A stretch of 64,000 nt of DNA from Methanocorpusculum labreanum Z (GTDB lineage Archaea; Halobacteriota; Methanomicrobia; Methanomicrobiales; Methanocorpusculaceae). Made by a program: the position numbers and the translations under genes. Within the stretch, counting starts at the first letter, position 1. Every line of letters begins with the position of its first letter. Shown here piece by piece: positions 16,588-24,878 of this stretch. The DNA lies in assembly GCF_000015765.1 (NCBI RefSeq), contig NC_008942.1, positions 511,921-575,920 on the forward strand. The letters run 5' to 3'. Below the pieces are notes generated by a model. The model was not told the DNA's origin, made no database searches, and saw only the letters and a program-made list of their open reading frames with translations.

Positions 16588-18357
16588 CTACATCTCGAAC
16601 ATTTCATCGGTCTTTTCATGGAGAGCACCTTCGGTTGCTTCCGCCTCGGGAGCCCCTCCTGCAAGGGTCGCCTTTTTCGGGGCCCCCGTTTCGGCACGTG
16701 CCCGTTCCTTTTCAATCGCATTTCTCATAACGATCTTTTCATCCTCGGAAAGGTTTTCGAGCACCTCGTGGGTCGGCCCGATCGCGATGATTTTTCCGGC
16801 ACGCATGAACATACACCGGTCGCAGACATCACGCACGAACTCCATGTCATGGGAAACGATGACGAACGTCTCCTCCATCTCTTCTCTGGCATGCATGATC
16901 GAGTGCTTGACGTCGACTTTGGTGATCGGGTCCATCGTTCCCGTCGGTTCGTCGAGGAGAATGATACGCGGCTCGCGGATAAGGATCTGTGCGAGAGCGA
17001 CCCTGTGTTTCTCTCCTTCGGACAAGCTGGAAGGCAGTCTGTGCAGAACGTCTTTTGCCTTCTTATCGGTGAATCCCGCCATTCGAAGGGTGATGAGCGC
17101 TTTTCTGGTCGCAAGCTCTTTTGGGAACTCTAAACCGATCGCATTGGTCAAGTTGTCGATGATCGTTCTGTGGGGATAAAGGTCGTATTCCTGATGCAGA
17201 AGTCCGATATACTGTTTGGCCCTGCCACGGTAGAGATATCCGGGTTTTGACATATCGACCCATTCGTCGCCGATCCTGACTTCGAGTTTGCCGGATGTCG
17301 GTTCATAGAGGCCGGCGATCATCTTCGAAAGGGTGGTCTTCCCTCCGCCGGAAACGCCGATGATCCCGAAAATCTCCCGTTCGTTGATCTCGAAGGTAAT
17401 ATCATTTACTGCATTTATGACTCCCCGGTCGACGGCGATGAATTTTTTGAGCAGATGTTCGGCCCGGACGATCGGATCACCGAAGATCTGGTCGGTGTAC
17501 ACGCGGTCGTCGTGATATCCCTTCATGAACTCCGTGACGATCTCATCGGGCGTGCCGATCTTGGTGATCTTTCCGTCATCCAAAAGGACCGCACGATCGC
17601 AGACATCTTCAAGAACCTGAGAAAAGTGGGAGGTGACGATCATTCCCATATTGTTTTCTTTGGCCGCTTTCTTCAGCAGATCATGAACGATCCTTGCCGT
17701 TTTCGGATCAAGGGTTCCCGTCGGCTCATCCGCACAAAGAAAGAGCGGCTCGCGGGCAAGCTGACGGGCGAGCACGACACGCTGTTTTTCTCCGCCGGAA
17801 AGATCCCGGGATATATGCATCATTCTGTGGGTAAGCCTAACCTCGTCGAGCAGATCGGCAGCCCGGCTGATGGCTTTTTCTGACGGGTAGTTGATATCGT
17901 CGAGGGCGCGAAGCACGTTTTCAATGACCCGATCGTCCCCGTAAAGAGCAAAGGTCCGCTGGAACATCAGCGAGGTCCTTGCCATTATCTGTGTTTTAAG
18001 TTTCCCGTTTTCCGGGTCCCAGAAATCGACATCCTCTGCAACAAGCGTGTCCCCGCAGGCCGGACAGGGTTTTCCTGCATCGCTCTGGAACTCGATTTTG
18101 CCGCATTTTGGACAGCGGGATATGTGATAGATGATCTTTCCGGAGGTCGGAGGCTGATCGATTCCGCGGATAAGATGGATGAGTACGGTTTTACCACAGC
18201 CGCTTCTGCCGATTACACCAACGATCTCTCCCTCAGAGAGTTCGAGGTTGATGTTATCCAGGACCCGAACCATCTCGGTCGATTTTTCGTCGCAATCTTC
18301 GGTTGAGACGGGAAAATCCATGATGAGATCCTTTATCGTAATAAACGGGGTTTTCAT
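16588..18357 (-). CDS. atwA: Methyl-coenzyme M reductase activation component A2 (twin ABC ATPase)
   Basis: 589 aa with two ABC ATPase domains. Domain 1 has Walker A GRSGCGKT (about 47-54), a zinc-ribbon-like insert CPKCGK...CPACGD, and signature LSGGEKQR. Domain 2 has Walker A GVSGGGKT and signature LSEGEKHR. The zinc-ribbon insert distinguishes A2 from ordinary transporters, and there is no membrane domain. Component A2 carries ATP to the MCR activation complex. As first gene of the operon it is followed by mmp3, mmp6, mmp5, mmp15, mmp17, mmp7 and the AhpD-like gene. Confidence 0.95.
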   Translation of the reverse strand: MKTPFITIKDLIMDFPVSTEDCDEKSTEMVRVLDNINLELSEGEIVGVIGRSGCGKTVLIHLIRGIDQPPTSGKIIYHISRCPKCGKIEFQSDAGKPCPACGDTLVAEDVDFWDPENGKLKTQIMARTSLMFQRTFALYGDDRVIENVLRALDDINYPSEKAISRAADLLDEVRLTHRMMHISRDLSGGEKQRVVLARQLAREPLFLCADEPTGTLDPKTARIVHDLLKKAAKENNMGMIVTSHFSQVLEDVCDRAVLLDDGKITKIGTPDEIVTEFMKGYHDDRVYTDQIFGDPIVRAEHLLKKFIAVDRGVINAVNDITFEINEREIFGIIGVSGGGKTTLSKMIAGLYEPTSGKLEVRIGDEWVDMSKPGYLYRGRAKQYIGLLHQEYDLYPHRTIIDNLTNAIGLEFPKELATRKALITLRMAGFTDKKAKDVLHRLPSSLSEGEKHRVALAQILIREPRIILLDEPTGTMDPITKVDVKHSIMHAREEMEETFVIVSHDMEFVRDVCDRCMFMRAGKIIAIGPTHEVLENLSEDEKIVMRNAIEKERARAETGAPKKATLAGGAPEAEATEGALHEKTDEMFEM

Positions 18358-18422
18358 ATGTTCTTCCTTCTATAATGGTATGTGTTTGTTTTACGGAGTT
18401 ATTAGTTTTTAGAAGCGGGTTG

Positions 18423-18466
18423 GGAGGGCTGCAAATTTTCGAATATTTTTTCGTTTGCAGGCCTCC
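18423..18466. terminator. Imperfect 13-bp hairpin between the HAD gene and atwA
   Basis: GGAGGGCTGCAAA (18423-18435) pairs with TTTGCAGGCCTCC (18454-18466) with one mismatch and an 18-nt T-rich loop. It lies downstream of the HAD gene and about 65 bp upstream of atwA on the same strand. It could end the HAD transcript or sit in front of the activation operon. It lacks a classical U-tract directly after the stem on the minus strand, so the terminator label is tentative. Confidence 0.4.
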
Positions 18467-18525
18467 TCAGACCGACCGCTGGAGAGATACTATATTAGTG
18501 CGGTTTGGAGTTTTGTCTCCGGCTC

Positions 18526-19350
18526 TTATTCATCATCGGTATTGAATTTGGCCACGATGCCGGTTACGTCCCGAATGTCGTCTATTATGTATTCCGCCTG
18601 TTTAAGGAGGGCTTCGGGCCGCTCCCCTTTCTGCTGTAATGTCAGGATCGAAACATCGGCAGCCCGCATAGCCGAGAGGTCGTTGATCCCATCCCCGACC
18701 ATGACGACAATGTCGTAGTCATTTTTGAGGCTGGTCACGATCCGGGCTTTCGTCACCGGCGTTGCTACGCCGTAGACACGTTCCCGCGGGATCCCGATCT
18801 TGTCCGCGATCAGTTCCAGTTTCGAGGTCCGGTCGCCTGAAGCGATGTAGACCGCAACTCCTTTCTGGTGAAGCATGGAGATCATTTCCCGGACTCCCGG
18901 GAACGGATAGCCGGCGGCTGCAAGCGTGAACTCGATCTCGTTTGTCCGGAGATTGACGATGACGCCGGTATTCATTGCAAACGATTCGGCTTCTTTGGAC
19001 ACGATATGCCAGCAGGCTTTGATGACATCCTGCAGGTCGGCAACCCGGCAGACGGGATCGGAAAAAAGAATCGTTCCCACGCATTCGGCATCGATGATTT
19101 TTCTTCCGCAGCTTATGCCGAATACCACATCCGCCTCTTTCAGATATGTTGAAAGGTTTTTTTCCGGCGGGATTTTCATCATGCCGCTTGAGCTGACATT
19201 CAAAAGGACAAGGATCCGGTCGGGATCCTCGAAGGTCAGCATGGTTGTTTCCGGGCTGTCGTTCAGCAGTGTTTCACTTTTAATATTTTTGACGGCACGA
19301 TTCGTTTTCAGAAGCGTTCCGGCACTATCAAAAACTATCCCAACAGTCAT
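18526..19350 (-). CDS. HAD-superfamily phosphatase, P-type-ATPase-like cytosolic domain
   Basis: 274 aa. HAD motif I is VFDSAGTLL (nucleophile D8), with Ala at the second catalytic position as in phosphonatase-like or ATPase-like variants rather than Asp. Motif II is the Ser/Thr in IASGDRTSK and motif IV is VGDGINDLSAMRAADVSI. The C-terminal third closely resembles the P-domain of heavy-metal P-type ATPases, but there are no membrane segments. The substrate is unknown. It is divergent from the RuBisCO operon with a 74-bp shared promoter region. Confidence 0.8.
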   Translation of the reverse strand: MTVGIVFDSAGTLLKTNRAVKNIKSETLLNDSPETTMLTFEDPDRILVLLNVSSSGMMKIPPEKNLSTYLKEADVVFGISCGRKIIDAECVGTILFSDPVCRVADLQDVIKACWHIVSKEAESFAMNTGVIVNLRTNEIEFTLAAAGYPFPGVREMISMLHQKGVAVYIASGDRTSKLELIADKIGIPRERVYGVATPVTKARIVTSLKNDYDIVVMVGDGINDLSAMRAADVSILTLQQKGERPEALLKQAEYIIDDIRDVTGIVAKFNTDDE

Positions 19351-19424
19351 ATTTTTCTTCGTTTTTGAGGGGGACGTGGCCCGACACTCAGTTATTTAAT
19401 CTTAGACTCCTATCAGTAATATAA
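19351..19424. promoter_or_regulatory. Divergent promoter, HAD phosphatase / e2b2-rbcL
   Basis: This 74-bp spacer has a TATA-like AGTTATTTAATCTT (about 19387-19400) about 25-35 bp before the ATG at 19425. That predicts a leaderless or near-leaderless e2b2 transcript. No Shine-Dalgarno precedes the ATG. Confidence 0.45.
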
Positions 19425-20384
19425 ATGAGCATCAACGACACAGCCGACAAAATCATCTCGATGGAGATTCGCGGCGCCGGAAAGATTGCCCGGGAAGCAG
19501 TTTCTGCGCTTCGTGATCATGCCGAGACGCTTCCGCGGACGGGAGATGTATCGATCTTCATCCGTGAAATGGAACAGGCCGCAGGTATTCTGCTCGCCAC
19601 CCGCCCGACCGCCGTCTCTCTTCCTAATGCCATTCAGATCGTTATGCGGGACGTCCGCTCTTCCAAAAACGAGGAAGCGGCACGGCGGAACCTGCGGGAA
19701 AAAGCAAATGAGTTCATCTGGTCTTCCAGGACCGCTCTCGACCGGATCTCCGTGATGGGGGCAAATCATATTCCTGACGGCAGTGTGATCATGACGCACT
19801 GTAATTCCAGTGCGGCTCTTGGCAGTATCATCGAAGCCAAACGTCAGGGAAAAGACATCGAGGTCTATGCAACCGAGGTCCGCCCGTGGAATCAGGGAAG
19901 GATCACGATCAAAACCCTCAACGAGCACGAGATCCCGACAACCTATATCGTGGATTCTGCAGCCCGGACGATGATGAAAGAGGTCGATCTTGTTATTGTC
20001 GGGGCCGACGCGATCACCGTGAACGGAGCTGTTGTAAATAAAATCGGCACGTCCCAGATCGCCCTCTGCGCTCACGAGGCCCGCAAAAACGTGATCGTGA
20101 CCGCCGAGACCTACAAGTTTGCTCCCCGGACGATCCTCGGCGAACGCATCCAGATCGAGGAACGCCCGACTGACGAAGTTCTTCCTGATGATATTGCCGC
20201 CGGACTGCCGTTTGTCCGCATTAAAAACCCGGTGTTTGATGTTACGCCGGCCGAATATATTGATCTCATAATTACCGAAGCAGGCGCGATTCCCCCGCAT
20301 CTTGCATTTACGATCATGCGCGAGTACCTTGGATGGGGACTTGACGAGTTACAGAACCAGTTTCTGAGTCTGGAGAAAGACTAA
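19425..20384 (+). CDS. e2b2: Ribose-1,5-bisphosphate isomerase
   Basis: 319 aa of the eIF2B-related family. The catalytic Cys and Asp of archaeal ribose-1,5-bisphosphate isomerase are visible as MTHCNSSA (C126) and VGADAIT (D195). It converts ribose-1,5-bisphosphate, made from AMP by AMP phosphorylase, into ribulose-1,5-bisphosphate. The RuBisCO gene starts one base after its stop codon, which strongly supports this isomerase rather than a translation-factor or methylthioribose role. AMP phosphorylase itself is not in the window. Confidence 0.93.
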   Translation: MSINDTADKIISMEIRGAGKIAREAVSALRDHAETLPRTGDVSIFIREMEQAAGILLATRPTAVSLPNAIQIVMRDVRSSKNEEAARRNLREKANEFIWSSRTALDRISVMGANHIPDGSVIMTHCNSSAALGSIIEAKRQGKDIEVYATEVRPWNQGRITIKTLNEHEIPTTYIVDSAARTMMKEVDLVIVGADAITVNGAVVNKIGTSQIALCAHEARKNVIVTAETYKFAPRTILGERIQIEERPTDEVLPDDIAAGLPFVRIKNPVFDVTPAEYIDLIITEAGAIPPHLAFTIMREYLGWGLDELQNQFLSLEKD

Positions 20385-20385
20385 C

Positions 20386-21597
20386 ATGAATGATTTAATT
20401 GCCACGTATTACTTCAAACCAAAATCGGGAGTGACTCCTGAATTTGCAGCCCAGGCGATCAGCGAGGAGCAGACGACCGGGACCTGGACCGATATTTCGA
20501 CCGTGAACGAGAAGACCGCTTACGTTCACGCCTTCGACGGCGAGGTTCTCGAGATCGTTCCGTCGGGCGAAGGTTTCGAAACGAAACTACGTTACCCATA
20601 TGAAATTTTTGAGCCGGGAAACATCCCCCAGTATCTCTCGGTCATTGCAGGGAACCTGTTCGGTCTCGGCAAACTCGAGGCCGTGCGCCTTCTCGACATC
20701 GATATCCCCAAGGGTCTTGACGGAACCGGGCCAAAGTTCGGGATCGAGGGGGTCCGCAAACTCACCGGTACCGAAACGACCCGCCGCCCGCATGTCGGGA
20801 CGATCATCAAACCGAAGGTCGGCCTGACCCCGAAGGACACTGCCGCCGTTGCTTATCAGGCAGCGATCGGCGGTGTCGATCTGATCAAAGACGACGAGAC
20901 GCTGACCGATCAGAAGTTCTGTCCGCGCATGGAAAGACTGGAGATGGTCATGGAAGCGCTCGATAAGGCAAAGGACGAGACCGGCCGGCAGGTTTTGTAT
21001 GCGCTGAACGTGACGACGGGCGGGGACCGGATCCTCGAGGCCGCTTCCAACGCCGTGAGGATGGGAGCAAACATGATTATGGTCGATGTTCTGACAGCCG
21101 GTTTTTCCGCGGTCCAGTGCCTTGCATCCGATCCCTCGATCACGGTTCCTATCCATGTCCACCGGACGATGCATGGTGCGCTGACGAGAAATCCCGTCCA
21201 CGGTATTGCGATGCGGCCGATTGCAAAACTGGTCCGTGTCTGCGGCGGAGATCAGCTTCACACAGGTACGGTTTCCGGCAAAATGGGTGGAAAAGCTGCC
21301 GAGATCCTTGGAGACAACGCGGCTCTGACCCGGCCTGCGGGAGATCTTCTTCCGGTCTTCCCGGTGGCCTCAGGCGGTCTTCACCCGGGAAAAGTCCACG
21401 CCGAGATCACTACGCTTGGAAACGAGATCGTTCTTCAGGCGGGCGGCGGGATCCACGGTCATCCTGACGGAACGGCTGCCGGGGCCCGTGCGATGCGGCA
21501 GGCAGTGGATGCGGCTCTTCTCGGCGTGAGTGCCGAAGAGTATGCCAAGACGCATGCCGAGCTTCGAAAAGCACTGGAGAAATGGGGTTCAGCCTGA
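20386..21597 (+). CDS. rbcL: Ribulose-1,5-bisphosphate carboxylase, archaeal type III
   Basis: 403 aa, shorter than plant-type large subunits. Catalytic residues are visible: K142 in TIIKPKVGL, the carbamylated Lys K168 with D170 and E171 in GGVDLIKDDE, HVHRTMHGA, loop 6 Lys in TVSGKMGGKAAE, and the phosphate-binding SGGLHPG. In archaea this form consumes ribulose bisphosphate from AMP breakdown and yields 3-phosphoglycerate. Some Methanomicrobiales couple it instead to phosphoribulokinase; the isomerase next door favours the AMP route. Confidence 0.95.
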   Translation: MNDLIATYYFKPKSGVTPEFAAQAISEEQTTGTWTDISTVNEKTAYVHAFDGEVLEIVPSGEGFETKLRYPYEIFEPGNIPQYLSVIAGNLFGLGKLEAVRLLDIDIPKGLDGTGPKFGIEGVRKLTGTETTRRPHVGTIIKPKVGLTPKDTAAVAYQAAIGGVDLIKDDETLTDQKFCPRMERLEMVMEALDKAKDETGRQVLYALNVTTGGDRILEAASNAVRMGANMIMVDVLTAGFSAVQCLASDPSITVPIHVHRTMHGALTRNPVHGIAMRPIAKLVRVCGGDQLHTGTVSGKMGGKAAEILGDNAALTRPAGDLLPVFPVASGGLHPGKVHAEITTLGNEIVLQAGGGIHGHPDGTAAGARAMRQAVDAALLGVSAEEYAKTHAELRKALEKWGSA

Positions 21598-21691
21598 CCC
21601 GCTTTATCTCAAAAATCCTCTTTTTAGAATCTTTTCCGAACTTCAGACTATGTATTCAGCCGGTTTTTCTCGTTTTTCGTTCATCCTCTGA

Positions 21692-21703
21692 ATATATATT
21701 TAT
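21692..21703 (+). promoter_or_regulatory. TATA box of the lipoprotein hydrolase gene
   Basis: ATATATATTTAT lies about 19-30 bp before the ATG at 21722, consistent with a leaderless transcript. The region 21598-21721 holds nothing else recognisable. Confidence 0.45.
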
Positions 21704-21721
21704 CTGCGTTCAATATCGGGT

Positions 21722-22555
21722 ATGAAATCTCATGTGAAAATCCTGTTTCTGCTTGGAATAATGCTTGCAGCAACCGTTTCGATGGCAGGCTGCATCTCTT
21801 CCGACACTCCGACAGATTCCGGGAATCTGGTGCTGGACACTCCCGTTCAGTATGTGGATGTGAATAATATAACTATCGGGTATCGTGAGTTTGGGAATGA
21901 AAATGCCGAGCCTCTTCTGATCATCATCGGATATACCACCCTTATGGATGATGTTGATCCGGATCTGATTGGTTTGTTTGCCGAAAATTATCATGTCTAT
22001 CTCTACGATCACCGCGGCATGGGGCATACCACGAGGGATGTTGAACCCTATCCGTTCATGCAGCTGGTTGATGACGCCGATTCATTGATCGGGGCTCTTG
22101 GATATGAAAAGATGTATGTTTTCGGCCATTCCATGGGATCGATGATCACGCAGCATTTGTTGATCTATTATCCCGAGAATGTAACAAAAGCGGCCCTCTG
22201 TTCAACAACATACAGTGTAGACACCAATGAAACAGCCGTACTCCGGCAGATGGTTGAAAACAATATTGCAAATCCCAATACCGATATGGGCGTATATCTG
22301 GAATCGTTAGCCGTTCTTTCCATGAACAGCACGCTTGCAAATCTTTCCTCGGTCAATATCAGCACGCTGGTTATCGGCGGAACAACGGATCCTTTAACGC
22401 CTATAGAAGATGCCTACACCGTAGCCGGAGCAATTAACGGAGCATGGTTTACTCCTTTCATCGGGGCTGACCACAGTGTTCCTTATGAAATGAAAGAGGA
22501 GATCGTACCGCTGGTAGATCTGTTTTTCCAAAACAGCGAAGTATATACCCCTTAA
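21722..22555 (+). CDS. Predicted lipoprotein alpha/beta hydrolase
   Basis: 277 aa. The N-terminus is a signal sequence with hydrophobic core (FLLGIMLAATVSM) followed by lipobox AGC (Cys at about 23), so it is predicted to be anchored outside the membrane. The mature part is an alpha/beta hydrolase with nucleophile GHSMGS (about 138-143), oxyanion region IIGYTT, YDHRGMG, and late-acidic and His residues in GGTTDPLT and GADHSVP. The substrate is unknown. It stands alone with its own promoter. Confidence 0.82.
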   Translation: MKSHVKILFLLGIMLAATVSMAGCISSDTPTDSGNLVLDTPVQYVDVNNITIGYREFGNENAEPLLIIIGYTTLMDDVDPDLIGLFAENYHVYLYDHRGMGHTTRDVEPYPFMQLVDDADSLIGALGYEKMYVFGHSMGSMITQHLLIYYPENVTKAALCSTTYSVDTNETAVLRQMVENNIANPNTDMGVYLESLAVLSMNSTLANLSSVNISTLVIGGTTDPLTPIEDAYTVAGAINGAWFTPFIGADHSVPYEMKEEIVPLVDLFFQNSEVYTP

Positions 22556-22706
22556 ATCTCTCTTATTTTTTGTTGGAAATATCCGCTCGTTATTTCATAA
22601 TCTGCTGTGATAAGCTCCCTCTCTTATAACGAACCATCAGGCAGTTATTCAATTCTGGAAAATGTCGGCCAATTTCTTTTAAATCTCCAAACTCCTATAA
22701 TATATT

Positions 22707-23531
22707 ATGACCATTAAGTTCCCGAAGCATGACCTTAGGTCGATAGCATTCACGAAACTTCACGGAAACGGAAATGACTTCATTCTGATCGATGAAATGG
22801 ATCAGGTCATTATTCCGGATGATATGAAGGCTCAGTTTGCTGTTGTGTACTGTGACCGGAGATTCGGTATCGGAGGGGACGGTGTCCTCTTTATCTCTAA
22901 GTCCGACAAGGCCGACATCCGCATGAGATTATTCCAGCCGGATGCAAGCGAGGCAGAGATGTGCGGCAATGGTATCCGCTGTCTTTCCAAGTATGCCTTC
23001 GATAAAGAGTATGCCAAGAAGAAGGCTTTCTCGGTCGAGACCCTCGCTGGCGTGATGCAGGTCCGTGTCGGTTATGATTCCGACGGGGATTTCATGGCAA
23101 CCATCGACATGGGAACTGCGGTTTATGACGAGAGCCGCGAGATCGACGGTATGACTGTGTATTCGGTAAACACCGGCGTACCGCATGCGGTGATTTTTGT
23201 CGGCAATGTTGACGGCATCGCGATCAATGAAGTCGCACCCAAGATCCGTCACCACCCATCCTTCCCCAAAGGAACCAATGTAAACTTTGTCCAGATCACC
23301 GGCTCGTCCGAGATCGTCATTCGGACCTTTGAACGCGGTGTCGAGGGCGAGACACTTTCCTGCGGTACCGGTTCTACGGCGTCGGCACTTATCGCCGCCA
23401 AGACCGGAAAGACCCACGGAAGTGTTGTTCACGTAAAGACCGTCGGCGGTCCGCTCGACATCACCGTTGGAGACATCCCGCAGATGACCGGGCCCGCCGC
23501 CACGGTCTTTGTTGGAGAAATCCAGTATTAA
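22707..23531 (+). CDS. dapF: Diaminopimelate epimerase
   Basis: 274 aa. Both active-site cysteines are present, in EMCGNGIRCLSK (C86) and LSCGTGSTASA (about 225). The N-terminal FTKLHGNGNDFILID is the family signature. It converts LL- to meso-diaminopimelate in lysine synthesis. The ATG follows an AT-rich TATA-like stretch (about 22674-22690), so it is nearly leaderless. It is a single gene between the lipoprotein and the Eha operon. Confidence 0.95.
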   Translation: MTIKFPKHDLRSIAFTKLHGNGNDFILIDEMDQVIIPDDMKAQFAVVYCDRRFGIGGDGVLFISKSDKADIRMRLFQPDASEAEMCGNGIRCLSKYAFDKEYAKKKAFSVETLAGVMQVRVGYDSDGDFMATIDMGTAVYDESREIDGMTVYSVNTGVPHAVIFVGNVDGIAINEVAPKIRHHPSFPKGTNVNFVQITGSSEIVIRTFERGVEGETLSCGTGSTASALIAAKTGKTHGSVVHVKTVGGPLDITVGDIPQMTGPAATVFVGEIQY

Positions 23532-23600
23532 CTTCTTTTTTACCCTGTCTCTTGTGTTTTTTCGGTTCTGCCGAATCCTGAGAGATGACCAAATGCAACA

Positions 23601-23610
23601 CCTTTATTTA
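23601..23610 (+). promoter_or_regulatory. TATA box of the eha-fwd operon
   Basis: CCTTTATTTA lies 69-78 bp before the first eha start codon, predicting transcription near 23632 and a leader of about 47 nt. That leader is unusually long for this window and is the one that carries a hairpin over its ribosome-binding site. Confidence 0.45.
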
Positions 23611-23644
23611 ACCTAATGCCAATACCTAACTAACTAGCACTACC

Positions 23645-23663
23645 CCCTCCTTCTTCCGGGAGG
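23645..23663 (+). promoter_or_regulatory. Hairpin masking the only Shine-Dalgarno of the eha operon leader
   Basis: CCCTCC (23645-23650) pairs perfectly with GGGAGG (23658-23663) across the loop TTCTTCC. GGGAGG is the sole strong ribosome-binding site before the ehaB ATG at 23679, at 15 nt distance. A nearer out-of-frame ATG sits at 23669. Folding of the RNA would hide the site; a regulatory role is inference. Confidence 0.4.
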
Positions 23664-23678
23664 TTTGGATGAAATATT

Positions 23679-24167
23679 ATGATCGATATACTCGCCGCCA
23701 TCCCCATTGCTGCTGTGATCTGCCTCGTGCTTTTTACGACACTTGATATCTTCTGGAAACTCCCAAAGCAGGGCGGGGTTTCCGGAGCCGACATGATCGG
23801 AAAAGAACTGGAAAAAAGCGGCGGCGATCTGAACGGCGGCTGGATGATCGGGAACATCATCTCTTCGCCGGATGCATCTGCTGGGACCCTTCTTGCCGCA
23901 TGCGGATATTATGTATGGGGAATCTGGGGTGCGGTAATCTCGATTGTTTTAGTGTATGTAGGAGCACGCATATGTGCGGACAAAGGTTTTGCGGGGACGA
24001 GCGGAGCCGTCTGTGCCGCACTTATCATCTGGGTGCTCACGTCCTTTGCGGGATTCCCGCCGGAATCGTTTATCGCCGGCTGCGTAATTGCTATTTTCTT
24101 CGTTGAAGGCATCTCTGCCAAGTATGCCAGCCGTCTGCTTGGAAAAATCTGGAGGAAGGTCTCATGA
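23679..24167 (+). CDS. ehaB: Energy-converting hydrogenase A subunit B
   Basis: 162-aa membrane protein with about four hydrophobic segments, first visible gene of the Eha-type hydrogenase operon. The position and length match EhaB of hydrogenotrophic methanogens. Residues about 28-60 form a polar loop (KQGGVSGADMIGKELEKSGGDL). No separate ehaA is visible upstream; the 147-bp gap before it is non-coding. The stop overlaps ehaC by four bases. Confidence 0.72.
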   Translation: MIDILAAIPIAAVICLVLFTTLDIFWKLPKQGGVSGADMIGKELEKSGGDLNGGWMIGNIISSPDASAGTLLAACGYYVWGIWGAVISIVLVYVGARICADKGFAGTSGAVCAALIIWVLTSFAGFPPESFIAGCVIAIFFVEGISAKYASRLLGKIWRKVS

Positions 24168-24403
24168 TCGTTGAGGGAATATGTGTGGTCATCGCAGCAT
24201 ACTGTGCGAGTCGTGCGGTTTTCGAGCCGAAAACGCTGAAAAAACTGCCGTATCTCAACGTGATGAACTTTGCCGTGGCCGGAGCGATCGTCCTTCTGAT
24301 GCCGTATCCCATAACGATAGGCGCCGCAATTGCGTATTTCATCGGCTCGACTCTTGAATCGAACGCCATAGCAAGTACCTTTGCCCGGCTGGAGGAACAA
24401 TGA
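24164..24403 (+). CDS. ehaC: Energy-converting hydrogenase A subunit C
   Basis: 79-aa hydrophobic protein with two or three membrane segments, matching the small DUF2109-type subunit EhaC by order and length. It overlaps ehaB and ehaD by four bases each (ATGA), so it is translated in a coupled chain. It has no catalytic motifs and is part of the membrane arm. Confidence 0.7.
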   Translation: MIVEGICVVIAAYCASRAVFEPKTLKKLPYLNVMNFAVAGAIVLLMPYPITIGAAIAYFIGSTLESNAIASTFARLEEQ

Positions 24404-24639
24404 CCGACCTGATTCTGATCCTGGCAATCTTCCTCGCTCTCTTTGGCGGCATAGCCGCTCTTGTGGTGAAGTCCGCGTTTGACAAACTCATCTGTCTCGG
24501 CATCCTGACCGCCGGCGTAGTTCTCTTTCTTGTGGAAAAAGGATATCTGGATGTCGCGATCGTGGTCTCTCTCCTGATGCCTGTCGGCACGATCTTCATT
24601 CTGCTTCTTCTCGGCAAAAAACAGGAGGCGGCCAAATGA
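24400..24639 (+). CDS. ehaD: Energy-converting hydrogenase A subunit D
   Basis: 79 aa with two or three membrane helices and a basic C-terminus. The pattern DKLICLGILTAGVVLFLVEKGYLDVA resembles small cation-antiporter (Mnh/Mrp) subunits, as known for DUF2108/EhaD. It is coupled by ATGA overlaps to ehaC and ehaE. Confidence 0.7.
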   Translation: MTDLILILAIFLALFGGIAALVVKSAFDKLICLGILTAGVVLFLVEKGYLDVAIVVSLLMPVGTIFILLLLGKKQEAAK

Positions 24640-24878
24640 TCGTTCAACCCGAGTTCATCGTCGGATGTATTCTCCTGCTGGCCGGTGTTATCTTCACTGC
24701 GTATCCACGTGAAAAAACCTATCTTACCCGGCTCATCAATATGGAAGTAGCCGAGTTCGGGCTGGTTTTTATCATGCTTAGTTTCAACGAGACTCTCGCT
24801 CTTGTCACGTTCGTCGCGGTCAATGTCGTGACCACGCTGATCTTTGTTCGCGTGATCGAGAAAAAGGAGGGAGCATGA
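24636..24878 (+). CDS. ehaE: Energy-converting hydrogenase A subunit E
   Basis: 80-aa membrane protein with the NuoK/MnhC-like core NMEVAEFGLVFIML and an acidic residue within a helix, as in DUF2107/EhaE. It probably takes part in the ion-translocating membrane arm. It overlaps both neighbours by four bases. Confidence 0.7.
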   Translation: MIVQPEFIVGCILLLAGVIFTAYPREKTYLTRLINMEVAEFGLVFIMLSFNETLALVTFVAVNVVTTLIFVRVIEKKEGA

